Origin: Syntrophaceae bacterium UBA1411
GTDB lineage: Bacteria > Desulfobacterota > Syntrophia > Syntrophales > Smithellaceae
Assembly: GCA_002304995.1 (NCBI GenBank)
Contig: DBPV01000112.1
Span: forward strand, 1 to 17,659
Reading direction: 5' to 3'
Length of the DNA: 17,659 nt
Part shown: piece by piece, positions 7,265-14,193 of the stretch
Position numbering within the stretch: the first letter of the stretch is position 1
How the letters are laid out: every line of letters begins with the position of its first letter
Notes under the pieces: generated by a model
Told to the model about the DNA's origin: nothing
The model's input: only the letters and a program-made list of their open reading frames with translations
Database searches by the model: none
Translations under genes and position numbers: made by a program

Positions 7265-8899
7265 ATGAAGCAGGACACAAAACCCGACATCAACTGGAAA
7301 GCGAAAAAAGTTCTGGTGGTTGACGATTTTTTCAATTTCCGCCTGACCCTCAAGAACATGATGCGGGCCCTCGGCATTCTGTACCTCGACGACGCGGCCA
7401 ACGGAGAAGAGGCCGTGCGCAAGATGGCCGTGCGCCGCTACGACATTATTTTGTGCGACTACAACCTGGGGCCGGGAAAATCGGGCCAGCAGGTTCTGGA
7501 GGAGGGCCGCTATAAGGGACACATCAGCGCCGCCACGGTCTTCATCATGGTCACAGCCGAAAACACGGAAGAGATGATTCTCGGCGCGGCGGAGTATCAG
7601 CCGGACGATTACCTCATGAAGCCTTTTGCCAAGGAAATTCTGGAAAAGAGAATCCGGAACATCCTGACAAAAAAAGGCAACCTCCGGAACATTGAAAAGG
7701 CGATCGACGACGGCGACTATGATCGCGCCTGTGGAATCTGCGACGACCTGGCGGCAAAAAACACCGGCAATCTCACTGAGATTCTCAAGCTCAAGGGCGA
7801 AGCGCTCTTAAAAAAAGGGGACTACGGAAAAGCCGCAGATTTCTACGACGGCATTCTGGCGCGGGGCAACGTTGTCTGGGCGCTTCTGGGACGGGGGCGC
7901 GCCGATCTTCTGTCGGGCCGCTACGCCGAGGCCCAGGCGACTTTCGAACAGATGATCGCGCAAAACAGCCGGCTTATGGCGGCTTACGATTATCTGGCCC
8001 AGACGCTCGTCAAAATGCGCCGGCCGCAGGAAGCGCAGGACATTCTGATGAAGGCGGCGGCGATTTCGCCCCGCGCGCTCCTGCGCCGGAAAAATCTCGG
8101 CCGACTCGCCTACGACAACGAAGATTTCGATACCGCCCGGACCTCTTTTCAATCCGTCGTGGAGCAGGGAAAGCATTCCTGCCTGAAAAGCCCCGAAGAC
8201 TACACCCGGCTTGCCAAAACCCTGACGCGGCAAAACGCGCCGCAGGAGGGACTGCAGGTGCTGGCCGGCGCGCGCAAAGAGTTTCCGGACGACGAAAGCA
8301 CGCGCCTGCACGTGAGCGTGGCTGAAAGCTATATTTACACCAGGATGAACAGGACCGAGGACGCGGCGCGCGCGCTGGCCGGCGCCGAACACAGCGCAGC
8401 CAGGCTTTCTTCCGACCTGCCCGACGCCCTGGCGCTCGACCTGGCTGAGGCCTATATCATGGCGGGAGAAACGGAAAAGGGAAGCGCCATCGCCAAAAGC
8501 ATCGTGAGCCGCCGCCACGACGATGAAGAGACGCTCGACGGCGTGCGCCGGCTGTTTTCCCAGGCGGGCCTGGTTGCCGAAGGAGACAAACTCATTGAAA
8601 CCACGCGCAACGAAATCATCCGCCTCAACAACGAAGGCGTCGCCATGGCCCGCGAGGGCAGACTGGACGAGGCGATCGCCTACTTCGAAGAAGCGGCCGC
8701 GCGCCTGCCGGAAAATAAAATCATCAACGCCAACGCCGCCCACGTGATCATGCTCCGCGCGAAAGAAGGGGGCGGAGACGCCAAAGACCTGGAAAAGGCG
8801 CGATCATACCTGGACGCCGTCCGGAGGATTGACGAGACTTACGGCGATTGGGCCATGCTCATGGCCATGTACCGCGAACTTTCCGCGCAGGAGGAATAA
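7265..8899 (+). CDS. Response regulator: REC domain with long TPR region
   Basis: This 544-residue cytoplasmic protein has an N-terminal receiver domain (~14-130): acidic pair D20-D21, phospho-acceptor D65 in ILCDYNLG, T97 in VTAE and K119 in MKPF, so all phosphorylation residues are present. From ~135 to the end it is alpha-helical with repeated A-Y/A-E-A-P TPR patterns (e.g. GDYGKAADFYDGIL, GRYAEAQATFEQMI, GRLDEAIAYFEEAAARLPEN). There is no DNA-binding or enzymatic output domain, so output is probably by protein-protein contact. The ATG at 7265 is preferred; its SD (GAGCAGAGC) is weak. It is the first gene of a three-gene operon, with the next ATG 1 nt after its stop. The kinase encoded next is the obvious phosphodonor (inference from context). 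Confidence 0.88.
   Translation: MKQDTKPDINWKAKKVLVVDDFFNFRLTLKNMMRALGILYLDDAANGEEAVRKMAVRRYDIILCDYNLGPGKSGQQVLEEGRYKGHISAATVFIMVTAENTEEMILGAAEYQPDDYLMKPFAKEILEKRIRNILTKKGNLRNIEKAIDDGDYDRACGICDDLAAKNTGNLTEILKLKGEALLKKGDYGKAADFYDGILARGNVVWALLGRGRADLLSGRYAEAQATFEQMIAQNSRLMAAYDYLAQTLVKMRRPQEAQDILMKAAAISPRALLRRKNLGRLAYDNEDFDTARTSFQSVVEQGKHSCLKSPEDYTRLAKTLTRQNAPQEGLQVLAGARKEFPDDESTRLHVSVAESYIYTRMNRTEDAARALAGAEHSAARLSSDLPDALALDLAEAYIMAGETEKGSAIAKSIVSRRHDDEETLDGVRRLFSQAGLVAEGDKLIETTRNEIIRLNNEGVAMAREGRLDEAIAYFEEAAARLPENKIINANAAHVIMLRAKEGGGDAKDLEKARSYLDAVRRIDETYGDWAMLMAMYRELSAQEE
8889..8894 (+). promoter_or_regulatory. Shine-Dalgarno site fixing the histidine kinase start
   Basis: A full AGGAGG lies 6 nt before ATG at 8901 and overlaps the end of the preceding gene. 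It selects 8901 over an upstream in-frame start (8829) that would overlap the response regulator, and points to translational coupling. Confidence 0.75.
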
Positions 8900-8900
8900 A

Positions 8901-9593
8901 ATGGACTATTCCATGAACTTTTCCGACATTCTGGCTTCAACGCTGCACGACACCAAAAATTCACTGGGCGTCCTGTTCAACAACCTGGAGACGATCATCG
9001 CCCACTGCCGCGAACAAAACTGCGCCGGGCATGCCGAATTTTACACGCTGCAGTATGAAATCCAGCGTCTCAACTCCAGCCTGATCCGGCTGTTATCCCT
9101 GTACAAGGCCGAAAAATCGCAGCTCGCCGTCAACATCGACTACCACAGCATCGGCGATCTGCTCGAAGACACAGCCGCCGCGCATGAAATTCTGCTCGGC
9201 TCCCGCGGCATCCGGATCACCACCCGGTGTCCGGACGGACTTTACTGGGCGTTCGACCGCCAGCTGGTCGGAGGCGTTCTGGACAACGTCATCAACAACG
9301 CCTTCCGCTACGCGCAGGCCGGCGTGACGCTCGCCGCTTCGGTTTCCAACGGCTATCTGGCGCTGCAGGTGGAAGACGACGGCCGCGGGTATCCGGCCGC
9401 CATGCTGATCAACGAAGACGGCCGGCCCGGTCTCCAGACGAACGTCGACTTCCAGACCGGCAGCACCGGCCTGGGATTGTACTTTGCGCTGATGGTCGCC
9501 GGCATGCACATCCATCAGGAGAAAAAGGGATTCATTTCCATCTGCAACGGCAAAGAGCGGGGCGGCGGCGTTTTTTCCATGTATCTGCCGTAA
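8901..9593 (+). CDS. Sensor-less histidine kinase (short H-box plus HATPase domain)
   Basis: This 230-residue soluble protein carries a short dimerisation/phosphoacceptor segment with the H-box TLHDTKNSLG (His16) and then a GHKL ATPase domain: N-box LDNVINNAFRYA (N132-N133), G1 box EDDGRGYP (158-164) and G2 box GSTGLGLYFALMV (187-199). There is no signal peptide, membrane helix, PAS or HAMP domain, so it cannot sense by itself. Input probably comes from partner proteins such as the TPR proteins encoded on either side. It is in an operon with the REC-TPR protein (stop and start 1 nt apart) and the TPR protein downstream (13-nt gap). Its likely role is phosphorylation of D65 of that regulator; that pairing is inference. 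Confidence 0.87.
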   Translation: MDYSMNFSDILASTLHDTKNSLGVLFNNLETIIAHCREQNCAGHAEFYTLQYEIQRLNSSLIRLLSLYKAEKSQLAVNIDYHSIGDLLEDTAAAHEILLGSRGIRITTRCPDGLYWAFDRQLVGGVLDNVINNAFRYAQAGVTLAASVSNGYLALQVEDDGRGYPAAMLINEDGRPGLQTNVDFQTGSTGLGLYFALMVAGMHIHQEKKGFISICNGKERGGGVFSMYLP

Positions 9594-9606
9594 AGGACAT
9601 CGGACC

Positions 9607-10419
9607 ATGGCAGCCAAAATTACCAACATCACGGAGCTTTTCCATCGCTTTCATCAGTGCGAAATGCAGCTGCGGCAGGGCCGGATCGCGGCCTGCCTCG
9701 TCGGGTTCAGGGAAATTATCGAGCGGTCGCCGGCCATTCCGAAAACGGAAAAGGAAAAAAACGAACTGCACCAGGGCATCGAGCTTTTCCTGCGCAGCTT
9801 ATCGGCGCATAAAAAATTCCAGGACATCTTCGGCGCCGTTTCCTTCACCGACGCCGATCTGGAAACCAACCTGGAATTCATTAAAAGCATGATCGTCGCC
9901 CAGGAAGAGGACATCGTCGAGCGCATTCAAAAGGACAATGAGGCGGCCGAAATGCAGCGGCTGGAAATCGACCGGGAAAAGGAAAAGCTGCGCGAAGAGG
10001 CGCAGAAAAAAACCGCCGCGGCCGTCGCCTGCCTCGACCAGGACGACCTCGCGGCGGCCCTCGACATCATCGGCGCGGATGAGCACCTCCGGGAAGCCGT
10101 GGCGCAGCACTTCAACGAACGGGGCATGAAGCAGCGCGCGGAAAAGCAGTTTGCGGACGCAGCCGTGAGCTATTCCAAAGCCATCGCCGTTTCGCCCGAC
10201 GATGAAAATCTCTACTACAATATGGGTCGCGCGTATTTCGAGGCGGGCAATCCGGAGAAGGCGGAGGAACTTCTCGCCTCCGCCGTCAAGCTCAATCCGG
10301 CCTTCAAGGAGGGAAGGGTCTTTTACGACTACCTCTCGCGGCTGAACGCGCCCGTGCCGCTTTCCGCCGAAAAAAAAGCCGAGGGGTTTTTCGGCAAGTG
10401 GTTTCAGAAAAAACGCTAA
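9607..10419 (+). CDS. Coiled-coil/TPR protein of the signalling operon
   Basis: This 270-residue, highly charged soluble protein has no signal peptide. Residues ~1-90 are helical. A long coiled coil (~95-140, rich in E/K/R, e.g. RLEIDREKEKLREEAQKK) follows, and the region ~165-240 contains TPR motifs (QFADAAVSYSKAIAVSPDDE, then NPEKAEELLASAVKLNPAFK). The C-terminus ends in a basic, aromatic tail (FFGKWFQKKR). The start is supported by AAGGA about 9 nt upstream. As third gene of the operon it probably acts as an adaptor or scaffold for the kinase and regulator, but no enzymatic motif is visible and I do not recognise a named family. Its stop overlaps by 4 nt the stop of the convergent J-domain gene. 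Confidence 0.8.
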   Translation: MAAKITNITELFHRFHQCEMQLRQGRIAACLVGFREIIERSPAIPKTEKEKNELHQGIELFLRSLSAHKKFQDIFGAVSFTDADLETNLEFIKSMIVAQEEDIVERIQKDNEAAEMQRLEIDREKEKLREEAQKKTAAAVACLDQDDLAAALDIIGADEHLREAVAQHFNERGMKQRAEKQFADAAVSYSKAIAVSPDDENLYYNMGRAYFEAGNPEKAEELLASAVKLNPAFKEGRVFYDYLSRLNAPVPLSAEKKAEGFFGKWFQKKR

Positions 10420-11189
10420 AAGCGCGGGCGCCTGTCGCCGCTTCCTTCCGTCCGGCACTTTCCGTTGTGGACTTTCATCTCCACCACTGCCTGGAAAAGC
10501 TCCGCAGGCGTCAGAATCTTCCGTTCCACGAAATACATCCCGATTTTCGGCTGGAGGCGTTTTTGCTTTTCCAGAAGCTCGGCCAGCTGGCGGCGGGAAA
10601 GCCGGCCCAGACGCAGCGCGCACTCGCCGAATTTTTCTCCGTAGCGCCGTTCGCGCAGAATATCGACGATATCGCGGCCGGCCAGCCAGCCCCAGCTCTG
10701 CGCCAGAGCGCCGACGGACGGCCGCTGCAACCTCTGCCAGACGACGGCCTTGACCAGCGCCGAAAGCGAGATCCGCCCCGCGTAATACAGGTACTGCCCG
10801 AACAACAGCCGCCGGGCGGGAATGCGTCCCGTGTAAAGCGGCTCTGCGGGGGGGGCGGCGGCATCGGCGCGCGCGGCCGGACGGGTCCTGCGGCGGCGGT
10901 ACAGGGCGCCTTGCTCATCGAGCGAATACTTCTCGGGAGCGGCCAGAAACTCCGACAAAAGCCGATAGGCCAGACTGATTTCCTTGAAACGGTCCGCCAT
11001 GAAATCCGCCTGCCCGTCCAGCACCGCCGCGCGGTCGGGATGCGTTTCCATCGCCTTTTTGCGGTAGGCGGCCCGGACGCCGGCCGGCTTCAGATACCGC
11101 AGGAACTCCACCGACACGTCGATGTCCGTTCCGAAAAGCGATTCGCAGGCCTTGAACAAATCCTGTTGGGTGACTTCGGCAGGCGTCAC
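10416..11189 (-). CDS. J-domain protein with four ~29-residue C-terminal helical repeats
   Basis: This is a 257-residue protein. Residues ~8-85 look like a J domain: RAAYRKKAMETHPDR carries the HPD tripeptide (50-52) that stimulates DnaK ATPase, followed by a helix with FKEISLAYRLLS. A basic/Ala-Pro linker (~98-117) follows. Then come four repeats starting at F130, V159, F187 and I216 with periods 29, 28 and 29, pattern hydrophobic-G-x-x-hydrophobic, turn, hydrophobic-x(4)-[LI]-x(2)-hydrophobic. These resemble the two-helix modules in N-terminal regions of type II secretion/pilus ATPases (GspE/MshE type). The start is GTG with GAGGAG 10 nt upstream. Substrate is unknown. It could be the last gene of the lyase operon (73-nt gap after GT2) or independent. 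Confidence 0.78.
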   Translation of the reverse strand: MTPAEVTQQDLFKACESLFGTDIDVSVEFLRYLKPAGVRAAYRKKAMETHPDRAAVLDGQADFMADRFKEISLAYRLLSEFLAAPEKYSLDEQGALYRRRRTRPAARADAAAPPAEPLYTGRIPARRLLFGQYLYYAGRISLSALVKAVVWQRLQRPSVGALAQSWGWLAGRDIVDILRERRYGEKFGECALRLGRLSRRQLAELLEKQKRLQPKIGMYFVERKILTPAELFQAVVEMKVHNGKCRTEGSGDRRPRF

Positions 11190-11206
11190 TGCTTTCGTTC
11201 TCCTCG

Positions 11207-11249
11207 GCCCGCCTCCGGGCGGACCCGCGCGGGCGCCCGTTTAGGGGCG
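11207..11249 (-). terminator. Two GC-rich hairpins between the GT2 and J-domain genes
   Basis: Small stems are seen at 11234-11249 (CGCCC with GGGCG, 6-nt loop) and 11207-11220 (GCCCG with CGGGC, 4-nt loop), just past the GT2 stop. No T-run follows, so they may weaken rather than end transcription into the J-domain gene. Confidence 0.25.
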
Positions 11250-11262
11250 TCCGTTCCCGATT

Positions 11263-12045
11263 TCAATACCGGTGGAAAATCCGGTCGAAGATCAGGCGGG
11301 TAAACGTTTTGGCGTTGCGCAGGAAATCCACGAACGGGCGGAAATGAGAGATGCGGGTGCCGTCGGGACTGTAGAGCACGCTGATCGGCGCTTCGAAAAC
11401 CGGAATGGCTTTTCTTTGCGCCTGCACCAGAATTTCCACTTCAAACTGAAAGCGCCGCGCCCGCACAGGCAGGCTCAGGGCCTCCGGCAGCGGATAAATT
11501 CTCATGCCGCTTTGCGAATCCGAAATGGCCGGACCGCCGGACAGGCGCACCCAGAAATTGGAAAATTTGCGGCCGAACCGGCTGGTCCAGGGAATGTGCG
11601 CCCCGGAAATGGCGTCCATGCCTTCGCGCGCCCCGACCACCACCGGCCGCTTTTTGAAGGGAATGGCGTCGATCAGACCAAGCGCGTCTTCCGGGTCGTG
11701 CTGGCCGTCCGCGTCGACGGTGATCGCGTAGTCGGCCACGTGCGAGGCGGCCATGAAACCGGTCAGAATCGCCGCGCCCTTGCCTTCGTTTTTTTCGTGG
11801 CGCAGCACCTGGATGTTCTTGATTTCTGCGAGACGCTGCGGCGTGTCATCCGTCGATCCGTCGTCGACGACAAAAACGGGAAATCCCATGTCCCGGGCTT
11901 TTCTGGCCACCTGCGCGACCGTCGCGGCATGGTTGTAAGCGGGAATAATGAAGGCAAAGCGGCCGAGGTTTTCCGGCGCCCGCGGATTGTCGGCCGCCGT
12001 CTGTCGTTCGTTCATCATCCGTTGTTGTCCGTTTTGCGTCGTCAT
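11263..12045 (-). CDS. GT2 family glycosyltransferase (DPM1/DPG synthase-like), no membrane domain
   Basis: This is a 260-residue GT-A fold glycosyltransferase. It shows IIPAYN (33-38), VDDGSTDD (60-67), KNEGKGAAILTGF and the metal/nucleotide-sugar motif VDADGQHD (110-117), then SDSQSGMRIYP. These are hallmarks of the polyprenyl-phosphate sugar transferase branch, which moves a sugar from an NDP donor to a lipid acceptor. It lacks C-terminal membrane helices. In aryl-polyene-type clusters a GT2 domain of this kind is often joined to an acyltransferase; here it stands alone. It follows the DAK2-DegV gene by 22 nt and is probably the last gene of the lyase operon. The start is uncertain: ATG at 12045 or at 12018/12015, none with a strong SD, and the first ~28 residues are non-conserved in character. 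Donor and acceptor are unknown. Confidence 0.85.
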   Translation of the reverse strand: MTTQNGQQRMMNERQTAADNPRAPENLGRFAFIIPAYNHAATVAQVARKARDMGFPVFVVDDGSTDDTPQRLAEIKNIQVLRHEKNEGKGAAILTGFMAASHVADYAITVDADGQHDPEDALGLIDAIPFKKRPVVVGAREGMDAISGAHIPWTSRFGRKFSNFWVRLSGGPAISDSQSGMRIYPLPEALSLPVRARRFQFEVEILVQAQRKAIPVFEAPISVLYSPDGTRISHFRPFVDFLRNAKTFTRLIFDRIFHRY

Positions 12046-12067
12046 CCGTCGGAGACCATCCTTAAAG

Positions 12068-13777
12068 TCAAAGTTTCAAAAAGGCCACGCCCCACGTTCC
12101 CGGCCCCATGTGCGCGCCGGACGTAAGCGACAGGGGCTGGAGCACAATGTCCGCCCGCGGGTACAGCCGGCCGATCTTTTCCTGCAATCCGGCGACCAGA
12201 TCTCTGTTGTCCGAATATTCCAGCATGATGAGCGCGGCGTCGTCCGGCGTCAGAACCGCGGCCAGCCTGTCATGCGCCATTTTGATCTGCTCGGCGCGGT
12301 TGCGCACCACGCCCATCTTTTTGGCGCCTTCCGGCTGCGGAGAAATCACCGGCTTCATTTTCAGCATATCGCCGAAAAAGGCGCTGGTCTTGGAAAGCCG
12401 GCCGCCCGCGGCCAGGTACTGGAGCTTTTCGAGAAAGACGTATTCCTCAGAGCGGGCGACCGCGTCCCGGGCAAAGGCAATCGTCTTGTCCATGTCCCGG
12501 GTTTGCAGGAGATATCGCTGCGTCGCCAGCACCATCACGCCCAGCCGGCCGGACGCCGCGCCCGTGTCGATCACCGTCAGGCGATTTTCCGGATCATGCT
12601 CTTTTTTCCATTCCATCGCCACGGCATAGTTGCCGGTAAAGACGGAGCCGACGCACAGGTACAGAACTTTTTCAAACCGGGCCAGCACGCTGGCGTAAAA
12701 CTGATGCCTTTCAAACACGGAGGCCTGCGACGTGGACACCTTAATCCCGCCGCTCATGGCGCGGTAAAGCTCGGCGGGATGAAAATACGTCTCGGGAAGG
12801 GATTGATCCCCTGCGTTGAGATAGCTCGCCAGGAGCGTAAAGCCGTACTTGCGGGCGTCGTCGCGGGTGAGCGATCCGGCGGCGTCCGTCATCACATGCA
12901 GAGGCGAATCCGCAGGCGCGTTCATGAAGTCCCGGATCTGCAGGGCCAGATTGTCGTCTTCCCAGGTCATGACGGATCCCAGAGCGCCCATTTGCGAGCG
13001 GACCTTTTCCCGGTCGTCCGTGTGGAGATGGATTTTGTACAAGTCCCCGTCGCGGAGAATGACGGCGCTTTCCTCGGCTTCGGCGACTTTCGCCAGATCC
13101 TCCGCCCGCGCGCCGGCCTTCACCACGAAATCGACGCAGAATCCGCTTTCCGCCTCTTCGCGGAAGGAAGAGGCAATTTTCAGGCTGCCGGCGAAGACGT
13201 CCGTGACCGGCCGGTAGGAATCGGTCCGGCCGGCCAGCGTGCAGAAGAATCCTTCAAAAAAAATGTACATGCCCAGGGCGCCCGCGTCCACCACCCCCGC
13301 CTGGCCAAGCTTCGGCAGCAGTTGCTTTGTTTCGCGGACGGCTTCGCCCAGGCGGGCGACAATCCGCGCGGCGCTTTCTTCATCGCCTGCAAAGTCCTGT
13401 TTGTCGAGCGTTTCTTCAAGCGCGTCAAACACGGAGAGCATCGTGCCGGGCTTGGGCCTGCTCACCGCCTTCCAGGCGCGGGCGTTGGCTTCCCGGACGG
13501 CCGGTGCCAGCTCGGACGGAGCGGCCAGCGCGTAAAACGCCGAGAAGAACTGCGAGGCGATGTTGCCGGAGTTGCCCCGCGCGGCGACGAGCAGCCGGCG
13601 GACCAGCCGGTCGGAACTTTCGCCGGCCAGACGCAGCGGCGACAGGCTGACGGCCAGGTTCCGGCCCGTATCGCCGTCGGCCACGGGATAAACGTTGATC
13701 GCATCGAGCAGGTCCGCCCAGGCAGCCACCCTTTCTCCGCCGGCTATAAAAGCCTTCTTCAAAACATCATCCATCAT
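12068..13777 (-). CDS. Fatty acid kinase-like fusion: DAK2/FakA plus DegV/FakB domains
   Basis: This is a ~569-residue protein. Residues ~1-185 are a DAK2 kinase domain: INVYPVADGDTGRN (metal-binding Asp pair), ARGNSGNIASQFF and GVVDAGALG. Residues ~195-280 match the FakA middle domain, with a Cys (SGFCVDF) and two His (IHLHTDD) at the positions of its Cys/His/His zinc site. Residues ~290-569 are a DegV/FakB fatty-acid-binding domain: VMTDAAGSLT, STSQAS (head-group Ser), IDTGAASGRLG, LQYLAAGGRLSKT and AHMGPGTWGVAF (His). In Firmicutes FakA and FakB are separate proteins that together make acyl-phosphate from fatty acid and ATP; here both are on one chain. The ATG at 13777 overlaps the thioesterase stop as TGATG; GTG at 13780 and ATG at 13774 are alternatives. 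The context suggests it activates an acyl product of the lyase operon (inference). Confidence 0.87.
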   Translation of the reverse strand: MMDDVLKKAFIAGGERVAAWADLLDAINVYPVADGDTGRNLAVSLSPLRLAGESSDRLVRRLLVAARGNSGNIASQFFSAFYALAAPSELAPAVREANARAWKAVSRPKPGTMLSVFDALEETLDKQDFAGDEESAARIVARLGEAVRETKQLLPKLGQAGVVDAGALGMYIFFEGFFCTLAGRTDSYRPVTDVFAGSLKIASSFREEAESGFCVDFVVKAGARAEDLAKVAEAEESAVILRDGDLYKIHLHTDDREKVRSQMGALGSVMTWEDDNLALQIRDFMNAPADSPLHVMTDAAGSLTRDDARKYGFTLLASYLNAGDQSLPETYFHPAELYRAMSGGIKVSTSQASVFERHQFYASVLARFEKVLYLCVGSVFTGNYAVAMEWKKEHDPENRLTVIDTGAASGRLGVMVLATQRYLLQTRDMDKTIAFARDAVARSEEYVFLEKLQYLAAGGRLSKTSAFFGDMLKMKPVISPQPEGAKKMGVVRNRAEQIKMAHDRLAAVLTPDDAALIMLEYSDNRDLVAGLQEKIGRLYPRADIVLQPLSLTSGAHMGPGTWGVAFLKL

Positions 13778-14193
13778 CACGCATCCAAAAGCCGGCGAAT
13801 ATCCTCCGGCAGGGAGAACAGGGTTTCCATTTCCGGCGTTTTCACGGCAACCTGCTCGGTGCGGCCCCGCGCGCAGACGCTGTCGTCGTCAACGCGGCGG
13901 ATTTCGAAATCCACCACCAGCTTGATGTGGGCATCCACCAGCGTGGCCTTGACGATGATTTCGTCGCGGTGCTTGAGCGGAAAAATATGCTTCGTCGCCG
14001 TCCGGATGATGGGGAAAATGATTTTTTCCCGCTCGTAATACGAATAGAGATCGACGCCGTGGTGCTCGAAAAGCGCCGCGCGCGCGATTTCAAAATAGTT
14101 GAGATAATTGCCGTGCCAGACGATCTGCATGGGATCCAGGTCGAAAAACGGCACGCTGATCCGGACTTCGAAGCTTTTTTTGCCCGCGCTCAT
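13777..14193 (-). CDS. 4HBT-family (hotdog) acyl-CoA/acyl-ACP thioesterase
   Basis: This is a 138-residue hotdog-fold thioesterase of the 4-hydroxybenzoyl-CoA thioesterase/YbgC type. The catalytic loop FFDLDPMQIVWHGNYLNYFE includes D20, the position of the catalytic Asp in Pseudomonas 4HBT, followed by the long helix (ARAALFEHHG). The length is normal for the family. It probably releases or edits an aryl- or fatty-acyl thioester. ATG at 14193 overlaps the lyase stop as ATGA, and its stop overlaps the next start as TGATG, so the three genes are translationally coupled. An upstream in-frame start (14235) would lie deep in the lyase gene and is rejected. The exact substrate cannot be read from the sequence. 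Confidence 0.9.
   Translation of the reverse strand: MSAGKKSFEVRISVPFFDLDPMQIVWHGNYLNYFEIARAALFEHHGVDLYSYYEREKIIFPIIRTATKHIFPLKHRDEIIVKATLVDAHIKLVVDFEIRRVDDDSVCARGRTEQVAVKTPEMETLFSLPEDIRRLLDA

Noticed and set aside
11948..14038. 696-codon plus-strand frame opposite the DAK2-DegV and thioesterase genes
   Set aside because: It spans several real minus-strand genes and has no domain-like segments; it is a shadow of biased codon use.
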